From NCBI GenBank assembly GCA_018340375.1, contig JAFFJZ010000001.1:51266001-51330000 (forward strand): DNA of 64,000 nt, given 5' to 3'. Each line of letters begins with the position of its first letter. Position 1 is the stretch's first letter. This DNA is from Gonatopus flavifemur (lineage: Eukaryota; Arthropoda; Insecta; Hymenoptera; Dryinidae). Both the position numbers and the translations under genes were made by a program. The notes below the pieces were generated by a model. That model was not told the origin of the DNA and searched no databases. It saw only the letters and a program-made list of their open reading frames with translations. Below, piece by piece: positions 1-11,675 of the stretch.

Positions 1-300
1 CGAAGTTTGTGGCAATATTCAACCACGTTTCGCATGATCCTCACTTTCGTTAGAATCTATTGTTCAGTCAATGTTGAACCAAGGATGAGCCTAGCAAGCG
101 CCAAGCCTGGCGGAATTGTGTAACAATGGTAGGCTGACAACCGAAATTCGTTAAACATCGATATCGGTGTGACATTATATTTATAGATTGTCAAGCCTTG
201 CTTGTCAACATTGCACCAAGTTATATTCTATTGTCAGCATTGGCGGAACCTAAAAACTTTTATATGGGATGTTATCTGAAAGATGTCGAAATAATCTCAA
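1..300. repeat. decayed dispersed repeat related to 48.3-48.5 kb
   Basis: No gene seen. The stretch around 205-250 (caacattgcaccaag, then cattg...tcagcattgg) resembles 48436-48476 (caacattacaccaatc, then cattgtcaatgtcggg), so both are probably old copies of one dispersed repeat. Boundaries cannot be set by eye. Confidence 0.35.
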
Positions 301-435
301 ATGCGTCAATTTCTGCCACCATTTTGATGTAATCTCAAGAGTTCTAAATGATATCTGAAAGATACTACGCATAACTTTCAGATAGTATTTAGAACTCTTC
401 AGAACACATCAAAAAGGTGGCAGAAATTGATGCAT
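301..435. repeat. small foldback (inverted repeat, about 63-bp arms)
   Basis: The arm 301-363 is matched by the reverse complement of 373-435 with about 8 mismatches in 63 positions, leaving a loop of about 9 bp. The outer ends read atgcgtcaatttctgccacc and its complement. This is the size and shape of a miniature inverted-repeat element. I see no clear terminal motif or target duplication, so it may be the core of a larger element. The short open frame at 417-665 starts in the right arm and has no recognisable product. Confidence 0.7.
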
Positions 436-2400
436 TACAGTTCATTTGGACAGATAATATTATGACAGTTTCCAATGTTGGTCGAAAAATCGTTTACTGG
501 GTAGTCAATGAAGTAATTATGAAAATTCCTTCTTCACTCAAAAGTTGTGTTCGAGATTCAATATTGGGAGTCAGATTTGAAGCGTTCAAATCAAATTGTG
601 GATTTGAAATGAGATTTTATTATTGTGAAATGGGAATAAAGGAGCATAGAAATCCTGTGAAATGAATTCTGTCACTTCAAAATTCAACTTTAGATGCTTG
701 ATTCTCCAAGATATCGCAAGATATGAATAGTTCATTCAGTAATCAGATATCAGAAATTATGTTTTCAAGAACTTTCAGTCCATGTGGTGTTAACAGGAAC
801 CAATTATCGTTTCTCGCTGATTATTCCAGTCAATTTTAGAAAATAGCGATTGAATTCGAGAAGAGGTTGATTTAAACTTGCGAAGAAAAGAAGTTCGAAG
901 CAGAAGGGATTGAATGGGTAATGATAGAAGTTATGACAAATAAAAGTACATTGAGAGAAAAACTAGCTTGTTTGAGAATTATATCCTCTTGTTTTGAGAT
1001 AATATATATTTTTTCCAGATATATATTTGGTGTGAAAAAATGTTCACAATTTGAAATGTTTTATTTCTTCTGGTACGAGAGGAAGAAGATTCCAATCCAA
1101 TCAAGTCTTTTCCTCAGAGCACGTTTATAGGTTTCAAGTAATTCATAAAGTGTAGGAAATAGACTCGTAAATATTTTCAATTTACTTCAAGTGGACACTT
1201 TTTTGTTCATTCATCGACAGTGTTCTAAATAAAATATTCTCATGTATGAATGAAGACCTAGCTTCTTGATGATGAGATTGTATATGTTTTATTGTGAAAA
1301 ATAACAAGAAACAACTATGCTGAATTCGAAGAAAACATCTTACTTGGAGCATGAACGCACAAAGCTCGATGACTTGAAATCACTCTGAAATACTATATAA
1401 CTTTTCATAACTTTTTTGCAGGAATCTTTGATACGTCTTGCAACAGATCATACAAACCCCATTTACTTAATGCACTGTGTGATCAGGGGAATACAAGTTC
1501 AAGATATTTCAATTATTATTATTCGAGTCCCATGAGAGAAACTTTATCATTTGGTAATTTTATGACTCCTGTGGAAAAATGCTTCTCATTAATTTTGAAT
1601 CCTTTCATCATGGTGAACAATCGGCCAATGGATTTATACGAAATGTACTCCAACTTATATGATAATCCTGCAATCAATCCTCTGGGGATACACCGGGTCA
1701 AAATGACCCATCCTTCATTTCGAAAAGTTGTATATTTCTGAAAAAGTACCTCTACGTTTCTTTGAATATTTAAAAAAAACTATCAACTTTAGAGCAAAGT
1801 GGATTTCGGATTCGTATTCTGCGGACTTCGGCGATGAATTTCAGAAGAAAGCATTGCTCTACGATGTTTTAAAGTCGAGATATGAGCGATCAAGAAACAT
1901 TTGGGTCAAACTGACCCAGTGTATCCCATGTGCGAGGGAACTATAAATGTATCCCCAGAGGGTTAAGTTTCAAAGAGAGAAGCTGGAGAAATAATAAATT
2001 GCCACACTTGGAAAAAATAATCAACTAGAAATTTCGAAACACAGAAAATCACGTTTTCCGTGTATCAGAATATTCAATTTATAATTGAAATTCTGGAAAT
2101 AAATAAATCCTTGCACAAAAGGGAAGATCTCGCTTCAATACATTGCATATCTGTTCTCCTAAATATAAACTTTCTAACCCTTCGAGCGATACACATCCGC
2201 AAATGACGCAGTTTTGTTTGAACGAACTTAATTCACTGAATCAAAAAAAATGTGTTAAAAGGCAGAAGGATAATTCATATGGAAACCACTCGTCGATGAA
2301 AAGATAACATTTCTGAAATTCTCCCTCGTTCAATGAACGTGAAAATTAATCAGACAACGAATATCTCTCAAAGATATGACTTCAAAAACAAGCCAAGATA
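436..2400. other. no gene recognised
   Basis: Only short open frames of 60-80 codons on both strands, with no known domain and no supporting codon pattern. No terminal inverted repeats were noticed. I see nothing specific here. Confidence 0.5.
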
Positions 2401-3210
2401 AAAGTGAAATGATATTTGATTCATTTTTCCCTCCCTCTTCCAAGGTATAGACGCAAAACCCGCTGTGATGCATATAACCAACATACAGAGAACGACCACA
2501 CGCGATTATCAGAGCGCAGCAATAGCAGCATCTCGCTCCACTTTTCGCAAACCAGCCGTTTTCCTCATCTTCGTCATCCGTTCATCGTCCTCTCGTCGAT
2601 TTTTCGCTTTTTTGCACGCGAAATTCCGCCTCGCGTATTTCGCGAATGGCCGATCACTATTAAGCGGAACGAAAGACAAGAGAGCAGAAGAGGAGGAGAA
2701 CCGAGGAGGGAGTTGAAAGAAGTAGAGAAGGAAACGACCAAGTAGGAGAAAGGGGAAGAGAGATAGAGAAGCAACGCCCCCGCGTATCGTGCCGGCACTT
2801 AGGCTTGGCTTTTAATCTTCGAACCTCGAGAAGAGCTCTAATTAGAGCTGGCTCTAGCTCTAGCCTCGAACAGAGCAAAGAGGCACACACCAGCTCCGTT
2901 ATAAGCAGGATTTAGAGTGGGTAGGTGAGTATAGGGTACGTATACCAATAAGGTATTCAGAAGGAGAGAGAGGAAAAAAGAAGAAAACGCAGGAGAGTAG
3001 GTATGTTTAGTTTTTAGTCGAGTGCGCAGTTACACGTGCGGTGGTAATTAAAATCTTGATTAATGTACGTGTCCATCAAGAAAGCCTGCCTCTAATGAAC
3101 TTTCACGTCGCCGGTCGCCGTTGTACTTTAGACTCCCCGCGAAACCGTGATCGCGTTCTACCGCCACCCTCGAGGCAGATTCTAATCAGTGTTGGATAGA
3201 AAAATATTGA
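2400..3210. promoter_or_regulatory. candidate conserved noncoding / regulatory block
   Basis: The base composition changes: CpG-containing words are frequent (2560-2660 and 3100-3180), there is a purine-rich stretch (2680-2770), an inverted gagctctaattagagct at 2834-2850, and homeodomain-type TAAT cores (ggtaattaaaatc and gattaatgtacg around 3042-3070). Open frames on both strands here (2416-2745 plus, 2574-2890 minus) are rich in Arg/Ser or Leu/Ser and look like by-products of composition. The block could be a promoter, an enhancer or an untranslated exon. Nothing in the sequence decides between these. Confidence 0.3.
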
Positions 3211-3377
3211 TCGCCGAGAAGATTAAGTACTGTTGTATTCAATTTTCTGCATGGATTTTGTTCTTTATATTCATTTATAATAATTCAATGAAGCATCCCT
3301 CGATTTGATTCAATTTAAACGAGTTTTACATGCATTGAAAAAGGATGAATTCTTATTGATGCATCCATTTACAACAG

Positions 3378-3660
3378 GCGCAGCACTGTACCAGTTCTAG
3401 CCGAGACCGGCAGGGTACTGGCATTCCTCTGGGACGATAACGCTTTTTTGTACTGGGGATTCAGTATATTGATAATATTATTCACCATCAGTGCAGTGCC
3501 TGTGCTGGATCAGTACCTAGCCGACATCAAGATCTCAACACTGGTTCATCAATACAGGCGTAGTACTGGATTTCTATGTATCCAGTACTAATCCCGTACC
3601 TGGGAACCGAGTGTTGAAAAGCCAATACTGGAATTGTACTGCACCTGTTTTCAACATTGG
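3378..3660. repeat. degenerate inverted repeat rich in ccagtac/gtactgg words
   Basis: Outer ends caacaggcgcagcactgtac (about 3374) and gtactgcacctgttttcaac (about 3636) are inverted copies. Between them the words gtactgg and ccagtac recur several times on both strands. A related stretch with the same words lies at about 12000-12390. It looks like an old foldback element; the boundaries are approximate. Confidence 0.5.
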
Positions 3661-4330
3661 CATAATTCAAATTTTTCTGATTGGGACCCTACAACCAAAT
3701 TCGCGCTGAAGTTTACTCTCAAACCATTACACGCAGAGGAAAATTCTTGCTGAAAAAACGATTTCAAAAAATCTGCCTTGCTAAATCAATAAAACGGAGG
3801 GGGTTACGGCCAAAATATTGCCACGAAAAAAAATGACTTCACTGTAATAGAAAGAAATATATGGCTGATGGAATATAGCCGGACTCACAATACATTCATT
3901 TACAACTCCAAGAAAAAATAATTATAACACATTAGCCGTTTAACTATCATTCACGACAAATTGAAGAAACCTATTTATCACTGTTTGCAATGCAGTTTAT
4001 CAATCACGACCATGCAGCATAACTCTAAGTGACTCTTATTATCTTATGACTCGCAAAGCTTTCTTGTTTAGGAACTACACCTAAACGAGGATAGCTAACG
4101 TTTCAAATGTTTCTTTGGTTTCTAGCACTTTGCGCTAGTAATACACGAAGATTGTATCGCGAAGTCTTCAAAGACATTACAATCAAAAGTTTATTTTCAT
4201 ATTACTTGATCAAACTTATTATTAAACTTCGAATATATACAATACATTTCGAGATATTCGTGAATTGAAGTTCCTTCGAGGTTAAGTATTTCGTTGGTCG
4301 TTATGTGAAAACTGAGACATCACAAATCAT
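3661..4330. other. no gene recognised
   Basis: AT-rich sequence with no long open frame and no inverted-repeat ends that I could find. Confidence 0.5.
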
Positions 4331-4334
4331 GGAA

Positions 4335-4556
4335 AAATATGTTTTGGAAGTTTGAATCGCTAATAGAAACGGAACGAAGATTCAAACTCACAAAATTTGA
4401 TAAATCACCGTCATTTATCTTCTTGGTTTGACTTCTTGGAACTGGAAATATCGTTTAAAGATGCACTGCAGGATTTTTTCATCTCTAACAGCTGAATATT
4501 GTGTTATTCGAGTATTCAGTTGTTCCAATAAACGATCCCAACTTCAGCAACATGGG
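4335..4556 (-). repeat. copy 1 of a ~220-bp dispersed repeat ending in tttgaatcg/cgattcaaa
   Basis: This sequence aligns by eye with 59045-59262 (same orientation) and with 9617-9815 and 61268-61488 (opposite orientation). Shared internal words include aaatcaccgtcatttatctt, cttggaactgg and gatgcactgcag. Its ends carry ggaagtttgaatcg and the decayed complement aaacgatcccaacttc, so the unit is a terminal-inverted-repeat element. No coding capacity is seen. Confidence 0.6.
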
Positions 4557-4719
4557 AAAATTAAGATCTAGAAATAAACCTCATTCACCAATATCTTGGA
4601 ATTCATTGAATCTATTCGAAATATGTGGAATCCTTCGAGCAATATAGAAATAAGCTTCCAATTTGGAGTACAGAAGCTTTTGGCTCGAATTATCACATTC
4701 TGAATCGGGGTTATCCTCA

Positions 4720-6510
4720 CCCATGTAACACAGAATATTCTGAAGATATTCTCACAAGATCCGTGTAATGTACTTGATCGAATATTCTCACAAAAAGCGT
4801 GGAAGATTCGTAAATATTCATGAAAGATTCTCAGAACATTTGAATGAGACTGTTTCGAATATTCTAGGAACGTTCGTACAATATGCGTACAAAGTTTGTA
4901 CGGAGATTGATGAGCAGTGCATGCGTGAGTATCGTGATGACATAAATTCAATAATGGTGGATGATATTGTTGACAGGCTACAGACACTTGGAAAATATAT
5001 TACTTCAATTTATATTCGTGGAATAATAAACTCCTGAAAGGTGCATTTTAATATCGCAAATGGTCTCTGAGAGTGCCATCCCATGCAGGTATTGCCAAGA
5101 CTGAAAAAAAACCCAAGCTTGTCCCAAGGTTGGCACATGTGACGGAAACAAACTTCCGTGAAGAACAATTGGCTCAATATTGTTCCATGATTTTCCCGTT
5201 GCTCCCAGTGGATAGTCAGTAATGGTACATTTGTTAATATGTTTGAAATGGTCACTACATTTGGTACAAGCTTGGCACAAGTGTAAAAATCGAGCATTCG
5301 TTGAAAAAAATTGTGCCAATATTGCCCACATGAGTGGCACAATGTTTATAAATATTGACTGAATCTTGAATCTACAATGACTGGAGACTTGGGGATAACC
5401 ATCGGGCCAGGGCTGGTCCGATCTTCCTGCCATAATTAATCCTACACGCTAGTTTTACACACCAAGCTAGATTTCATTGATCTAAGTAAGGATAAAACTT
5501 CACTTAATGGTAATAGGATACTTTTGAATGTAATCATACACGGAGATCAACTGATTTTGAAGAACTCTTCACAGAATTTTAGGATGTCTCGCTCATTCTG
5601 AAGACCATCAGTTTTTCGGGTGACTCGGGGGATTCTAATGTTGGATTCCGTACGGGATCAGATCATTATAAGATTTATGTTATGGTATTTCAGTGAAATC
5701 TTATTAGTTCAGTTCGAGCATAATTCAACAATAGAATCAAAATTGATTGAAATATCAAAGAACGCAAATTTTCTAATGATCATACAAGCTTGTCCCAGTC
5801 TTGTCACATTTTTTCTATCGTTTTAAAATAATCCATGTACGGCATTCTGAGGGAGAAAGTCATGAACTGAAATATGAATCAATTACTTTTTTCATCCATA
5901 TCTGCGATCAAAGAAGCATTGGTTGATGCTTGATAAATGAATTGGACCGGGCTTGGCAAAACCACTGGCCCAAGCTTGTCATGATCCAATCATTCCTAAG
6001 CCTGGGCCAAGTTTGGTAAATTGTTCAAGACAAGTCTCGGCAGGTCTTGTGCCAGGCTTGGTCCATCATTGAGCCATTTGTCCATAAACACATGGGCATG
6101 TGTGAAAAATAATCCTCAAAAGTGTAATAAAATATTAAGAAATGCAGTATATATTATTAAGATTGCCTGTTGCGATCATAAGTATCTCACCCCTCCATCT
6201 GAATCCATGATATTGCTAACAATTCATGATTCCAAATGTTTAATGGTTCAAAAAATTGATTTTGAAGTAGTTTTCGGTAACATGCAGAAGTTTATATTGA
6301 CGGGAATTCTTATTTTAACAGCATTTTTCTTCTAATATTCCCACAATATTCGTGGCATCATATTATGAGAATATTTGAAACAGTCTCATTCAGACATTCT
6401 GAGAATGTGCGTAGAATACATTCACACGTAATAAGAATCTCCATAGAATATTCGAATATCCTCAGCGTATATTCTCAGAACACTCTCAGAACGTGCGTGT
6501 GCTACCTGGG
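4720..6510. repeat. large decayed foldback with gaatattct-rich arms
   Basis: The left arm (about 4720-4905) and the right arm (about 6330-6510) are inverted relatives: both contain atgagactgtttc(g/a)aatattct, and the outermost words are cccatgtaacaca and tgtgctacctggg. Open frames of 89-142 codons lie in or next to the left arm and shadow each other on both strands, so I do not treat them as genes. The interior holds a second repeat family (see 5080-5430). The whole is probably a non-autonomous transposon of about 1.8 kb or a composite of several. Confidence 0.5.
5080..5430. repeat. repeat rich in ttggcacaa/caagctt words
   Basis: Words such as caagcttgtcccaaggttgg, ggtacaagcttggcacaagt and gccaatattgcccac occur here. 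Related words (accgggcttggcaaaacc, aagcctgggccaagtttgg, gtgccaggcttggtccatca) recur at 5945-6070. The two stretches flank about 500 bp of ordinary AT-rich DNA and look like the two decayed ends of one element inside the larger foldback. Open frames here on the minus strand (5005-5433, 5010-5342) are overlapping frames of this repeat with no known domain. Confidence 0.4.
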
Positions 6511-6672
6511 AAGCATCTAAGAATTGGAGTTTGTTAACGTTATTAACGTTTTGATATTGGAAAATATCATTTCAAGATATCCAAATCCGGGCTAACTGAT
6601 AGTGTTTTGGCACGATGGAAGAACGCTGCAAACAAAATGTTCATGTTTCAGTGGAAATTCATGACCACCTCC

Positions 6673-6879
6673 CACATAGCGGTAGAGGTTAGGCAGTTTC
6701 AAAAGTAATCTAAAGAATATTTTCAAGATGTCTATTATGCAACATGAAGGAACAAGATTTGAGAATCATTCGTTCTTTAGAAAGGATCTTCGTCAAATTG
6801 TTCTGCTCATATTGCATAAAATATCTTAAACGTCTCTTTCAGAATGCTTTTGCAAATGCATAACCTCTACTGCCATGTG
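6673..6879. mobile_element. small foldback element with CACAT ends
   Basis: The ends cacatagcggtagaggtta (6673 on) and taacctctactgccatgtg (to 6879) are inverted copies. The complementarity continues inward more weakly (aagaatattttcaag / cttaaacgtctctttc). No coding frame is present. The CAC...GTG ends match the general terminal pattern of many other small elements in this window, but the next bases do not, and no target duplication is clear. Confidence 0.6.
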
Positions 6880-7189
6880 AGCTCACTTGGAAACACCAGT
6901 GAAAAATTCTATCTGTTACAGCTGAATTAGTTATCTAGACTGTGCAGCTAATAGTGTTTAGGTGTCGCACCCATACAATGCAGTCGTTCTTTTGGAGTGA
7001 AAGTATAGACGTCGTCGCTAAATATATTAGTGGTTAAAACTATATTTCATCAGCAATAAAGTTCATTCACTACAGCTAGAGTTCTATCTCAATGAAATCC
7101 AGTGATGTCATTTAGCTGGAATACCAAGAAATCTCTGTAATGAACCTAAACATTTTCTTCCATGTGCTATTCAAGCAAGATATTTGCTA

Positions 7190-7370
7190 ATTTAGCAAAA
7201 TTTTCTAGCCGTCTGTATATCTAATCTACAATTCCGGATTGCTGAATGGGAAGCTGAAGCGCTTGTTGAAAGAGCAAGATTTTTTGCTCATTCAGCAACA
7301 AGTTTTGACATATCAGCAAAGCAAATTTTCGAGGTTTGCTGTTTCAGCAACTTTTCTTCTCTGAGTGTGG
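7190..7370. repeat. decayed relative of the GCT-N5-AGC element family
   Basis: Words such as tttgctgtttcagcaac, tttttgctcattcagcaac and tgacatatcagcaaag occur at short intervals, and the stretch ends in cttctctgagtg, which resembles the CTCAGTG end of better copies. The left end is not identifiable. It is a likely remnant of the family described at 21188-21537. Confidence 0.4.
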
Positions 7371-9118
7371 AATTTCAGCTGATCTTCAACCCCCACGAAA
7401 TTGGATAACTAGGAATAGTCCTTAGAGAAAAAGGGTTTCATACAAGAGTCAATAATATTAGTCGATGCTTTGATAAAATGATTCGAATAACGTTCCTAAA
7501 CAGACGCATATGATTTTTGTCGCAATGAGAATAATACCTCACATGAATGATGATTAAAGGCATCGATTTCCGTCGTTCGTTTCCGAGTATCCGACAAGGA
7601 TTTCATGAACAATCACGGTGGTCTTGAAGAATTGAACCGTAGATCTCGTGCGAACAATACGTAGAAAAAAGAATATACCTTACGCACAGTTTGTATCGGT
7701 ATATCATACCATGTGTGTTTTTGCTGAACGATAAATTTTACGATCTTTTCAGTGGTGGTTTTGCTTGTCAGATACTGAGGTATAAATTGACTGAAAAATG
7801 GGATTTCTGAAAAGAGAAAAAAATGTAGAAAAAAAAGAAAACAGGAAAAAAGATCACTCTCGAGAGTCCCTATGGATATGCGGCTAGTGGAAAGTGAAAA
7901 CAGACAAACAGAACCAGCTCTGGTGTGGCATTCACGGTGTACGTATGTATATGTATACGTTGAGGTAGAGGGCAGGTATTATTAAATCACAGAAACAGCC
8001 TCTGTTATTGACTTCGTGGACAAATTTATCGTCAGCCGGTACACGTTTCGTTGTATGGGGGTGCATGGGTCCTCGACGTTGGTCTCACTCTTCCCCCCTC
8101 TTCATACGTATATATATATAGTTCTCTCTTATATTCTACCATTGGCCCACGTCGTCGTCCCTGGGTAACCAGTGGTCCTCTTTCCCTTCGGAATCGTCAC
8201 CCTACGTGTCATTGTTTTGGCGTATTTGGTGATTTGTGTGTTTTATACACTTGAACCTCCTTTTTAACTCACCACTCTCAAAAACTTTTGTGAAGCCTCT
8301 TCAACGTTCCGTCATTGACCGATAACATCGATGTGTGGAAGATTGTTATCATCTTTTAAATTTAAACTGCAACTTTTCTCAAAAATTTTTTCTCAAACCT
8401 TAGTAATTTTTACGCTAGATTTGTCCAGTACAATGTGAAATACATTAAAATTTACTTTGTAAACGGACTATATGCGAGAACGCGAGGAATAGTAAACGTA
8501 AAGTTGTGTCGCATGAAATTGCTTCAAACATTGTTTGATTTTAATACATATAAGCTCGTGGAAACGTAATGGCATACGATTTTATCGAACATGATTCTTA
8601 TGCCGTGCATCCATCCTCTATAACTTTGGAAACTTTCAATTGATAGTGGATGAATGAATTATTTGGCTTCCCGACTGATGATGAGCTCGGGTTCATTATT
8701 GTCTCATCACGTGAGCAAATTAATTAATGTTTCCTCGATATTAATTACTATCCGAAGTTCTCAATGGAAGACTAATAAAAATCGCAAGGTATAGTCGTCA
8801 GTGAAATGAGATTCGCATATACACATGGGAGATACAGAGTGGAGGTTTTTTAAAAGAGCGTATTCAATGTACTTATCTGATAGATCGAAATAAAGTATTA
8901 AATAGGAATGAAATTGTGGAGGTGACGATTTTACGACAGTGAAACAAATGTATGAAAATATGTTTCAATATCCATTGGTATGTTCATTAGAGATTTCCAG
9001 TTCTGGGATTTTATTCTGTCGTGGAGTCGTATATTGGGAGTCACAAGAACTTGTGGATAAATCTAATTACCAAGATTTGAATTTCAGCACACATTCATAA
9101 TTATGCTTTTTTATATTC
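7371..9118. other. no gene recognised; one TAATTA-rich stretch
   Basis: No recognisable coding frame. The stretch 8675-8765 has aaattaattaatg and ttaattacta words next to a less AT-rich segment (gatgatgagctcgggttc), a composition typical of insect regulatory DNA, but nothing more can be said. The segment 8110-8125 is a short (TA)n run. Confidence 0.4.
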
Positions 9119-9383
9119 AGAGAACAAAATTCGTTGAGACAGCGAGATTGGATTTTGCTCGACAACAATTTCTGAACTGTGACAGCAAAAAATATCGACT
9201 CCTTCAGCAAAACTTGTTTGCTGTGCTGTATAAAATACTGGAAAATTTGCTGTTAGTCAATCATGTTGCTCTCTAAGCAATTCAGGTCTGTGTGCCAACG
9301 ACTTTGTAGCTGGATTAGCGAAAAGATTTGCTACTCCATATACAATACCTCGATTTGCTGCGTCAGTAAATTTTTGCCTTCCT
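9119..9383. mobile_element. decayed GCT-N5-AGC foldback element
   Basis: The interior follows the plan of the copy at 21188-21537: actgtgacagcaaaaaatat, actccttcagcaaaacttg, gctgtgctgtataaaatact and ctccatatacaatacctcga can be aligned word for word with that copy, and it ends with tttgctgcgtcagtaaat. The terminal CACGGAGA motifs are lost. Open frames 9257-9493 (minus) and 9263-9508 (plus) run through it and are not genes. Confidence 0.6.
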
Positions 9384-9616
9384 ATCCGCACCACATATTT
9401 GGCAATCTTCCACGGGAATTTGAATTTAGGTATCGAAATAAACACAACAGTTTTATCAGTAAATTGCAGTATCGGATAATATCCACAACTCATACACTTA
9501 TCTTTTAGACAAGTTCAGGATGTCTTTCGCAACAATTTCAGATATCTTTTAGATGTCTTCAACTTTTCTCGAGTCCATAAGATATCTCAAAGATCTCTGA
9601 AACACTGTAAAAAAAT

Positions 9617-9815
9617 GTTTTCGAAGTTTGAAACGTTTATTGAAACGACAACCCCCGTCAAAGACTTAAAATTTTGCAGCACATTCTTCAGACAATGTTT
9701 TCAATTTCAAGGAGTCAATTCGAAAAAATAAATCACAATGATTTATTAGATGTTGTAAGTTTGAATTTCCGTTTCATTTTTATAAACGATTCAAACTTCT
9801 ACATCATGTGAGAAA
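9617..9815 (+). repeat. copy 2 of the ~220-bp dispersed repeat
   Basis: Begins cgaagtttgaaacgtttatt and ends aaacgattcaaacttctac. The internal words ttttgcagcacattcttc and caatgatttattaga match the copies at 59045-59262 and 61268-61488. Same orientation as the 61268 copy. Flanking sequence on both sides contains aagatatct-type words (9510-9600, 10270-10340), a separate low-grade repeat. Confidence 0.6.
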
Positions 9816-10033
9816 ATTCCTCCTGACAACTCAGAAAATGTTACTGTAATTTCTTATAGCCACCTCTTTCTGGAATTTCAGATAAAATTTAGGAATATTG
9901 AGAGGATTTTGAGAAATTTCAACTGAATTTCGAAGTGTATCCTGAACATTCAGTCATGTTTCTCAAAATTCAGCCAAATTCATCTGAAATTTCAGAGACA
10001 AGTGACTGTAAAAAATTACAGTCTCATTTTCTG

Positions 10034-10257
10034 CACTGTAAAAAATATTCGGGATTTTCCCATACCTATGTCAAGGAAATTTCCTATACTTGTACGGGAA
10101 AAGCGAATTCCCGTACATGTATGAGAATTTTTACATAAAAATATATTAAAATTGCTATTTTTATGGGGTTTTCATTGTAAATTTATAGGATTTTCCCCAA
10201 AATTTACGGAAAATTTTCTATCCATGTACGAGTTTCCCATAAAAATTTTTCACAGTG
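10034..10257. mobile_element. foldback MITE, CACTG...CAGTG ends, TG duplication
   Basis: Starts cactgtaaaaaatattcggg and ends aaaaatttttcacagtg; each end is preceded or followed by TG (10032-10033 and 10258-10259), which reads as a 2-bp target duplication. The arms contain ggattttcccatacc and gtacgagtttcccata as inverted relatives. No coding capacity. The terminal CAC...GTG plus a 2-bp duplication places it with the other small CAC-ended elements here. Confidence 0.7.
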
Positions 10258-10670
10258 TGAATTTCTAGAGGATATTTTTTCACAGTATAGATTCTTTTGA
10301 AGGGATCTCTGAAGATGTCTTGTAAGACATCATTTAGATATCTTTTGAACGTGAGGAGAGTTGGAGATACCTAACGGACATTCAAAATTTATGCATAAGA
10401 CATCTTGAACTTGTTTATGAGATATCGCAAGACGCGGATATTCATTGAGTTCGTTGCGATATCCTCAAGAGATATGTGCTGTGTGGAATAAACATTCCAT
10501 ACCTATATTCCTTATCAGCACAAAAATATTCCAATTTCGCAAACACTTTTTGACATCCAGGCCGGCACAAAAGCAAATTTTATACCTCTACGGTGGAACA
10601 CGAACATGGAAGAACTATATGATTTTTTTTAACCAATGTTCAATTTAATAATTGAAAATCATGAATTAAT
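10258..10670. other. no gene; aagatatct/agatatctt-type repeat words
   Basis: Contains gatatcttttgaacg, gagatatcgcaagacg and similar words that recur at 9510-9600, 17520-17700 and 45000-45200. This looks like a loose dispersed repeat family without visible ends. Confidence 0.35.
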
Positions 10671-10674
10671 CAGA

Positions 10675-10925
10675 TCGTTAGTAATCAGGCGCTCGCCTTC
10701 TCGCCTGGATGCTCTATCGTCTGACTAAATCTCACTCGTCTCGCCTCAAATAGACGTCGCGCAGTGCTTTCACGGTCCCTTTAGCCTTTCAACCCCATCG
10801 CCGTGGCAGCGGCGCGTTCGTTAAGGGTGGATTCATCCCCCAAATTAAATCAATTACCGTACTAAGGTGGATTTTCGAAAAGCTCAACTTCACCATCATT
10901 ATCCTCTATACCTCCGCTCGGTTCT
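10675..10925. promoter_or_regulatory. candidate conserved noncoding block
   Basis: Composition is clearly less AT-rich than its surroundings, with many CpG words (tagacgtcgcgcagtgc, gtggcagcggcgcgttcg) followed by homeodomain-type words (aaattaaatcaattaccg). No open frame with recognisable product on either strand. It could be an enhancer, a small noncoding transcript or an untranslated exon. Confidence 0.3.
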
Positions 10926-11445
10926 CCTTTTAACGCTTGTACAAGGCAATACGTTTACGATAGAAATTCCCTTCTCGGATTATTGTAACGATTGTCACAT
11001 TCTATCGTGACATTCTCTAAATGAGATATTATTTCATTTTTTTTGTATCCGTTCGAGTCGATAGAATCAGCTTTGACTTGAATTTTCTTGGATAATTAAT
11101 AGCATGTGAATGGGGATTCGAATACAGTGAAGGGTAATTGAATAGTAATTTGAGAAATTATGCCCTGAGAGTTGGAAATTCAGCTTCATACTGAATTGCA
11201 GGAGTTTATGTCCACGTGATTTATTCGATCAACGGAGAGAGGTTTATATCATACCATTTTCTGACTAGAAAATTAGGTTTCATCGCTTTAAACGTATCGT
11301 CATATGTCATTTAATCGTGTCTTGAAAATATTGGAAAATTGATTTTGGGTTGATAAAAATGATGCTTCAAAGATCCTGTACATGGTTTTGAAAATTCCTT
11401 TGTCTTTTCTGTAACATGTACCAAGAGAATCTCTAATGAATCATA

Positions 11446-11675
11446 CACGGAGAGACCGGGTCTGTCAATAGTTAGAAAGAATTTATCAACGTTTAGAAAA
11501 ATGACTGTCAATTTAGGGAAAAAAGGGATCGCTGAAAAATATTAATAGTGGATAGTTTTATTGGTATTTTTCACATCGACTACGAATTTTTAGTAGACTC
11601 ACTACGAATATTTTTGAGTGATCCTCGTTTTCCCTGAATTCACAGTCATTTTTCTAAATATTAATAGACATTGAA
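11446..11675. mobile_element. decayed foldback with one CACGGAGAG end
   Basis: The left end reads TA then cacggagagaccgggtctgt. Inverted arms follow: caatagttagaaagaattta, tagaaaaatgactgtcaatt and aatttagggaaaa pair with ttttccctgaatt, acagtcatttttcta and attaatagacattg at 11628-11672. The right CCGTG end is missing. The minus-strand open frame 11311-11511 crosses the left end and is not a gene. Confidence 0.6.

Noticed and set aside
2416..2890. Overlapping frames of 74-109 codons on both strands
   Set aside because: Purine-rich low-complexity DNA gives Arg/Lys/Glu or Leu/Ser-rich products; no domain and no clear start context.
4568..5433. Minus-strand frames of 139 and 142 codons
   Set aside because: They lie in the arm of a foldback element and in a second repeat family, overlap frames on the other strand, and show no recognisable domain.
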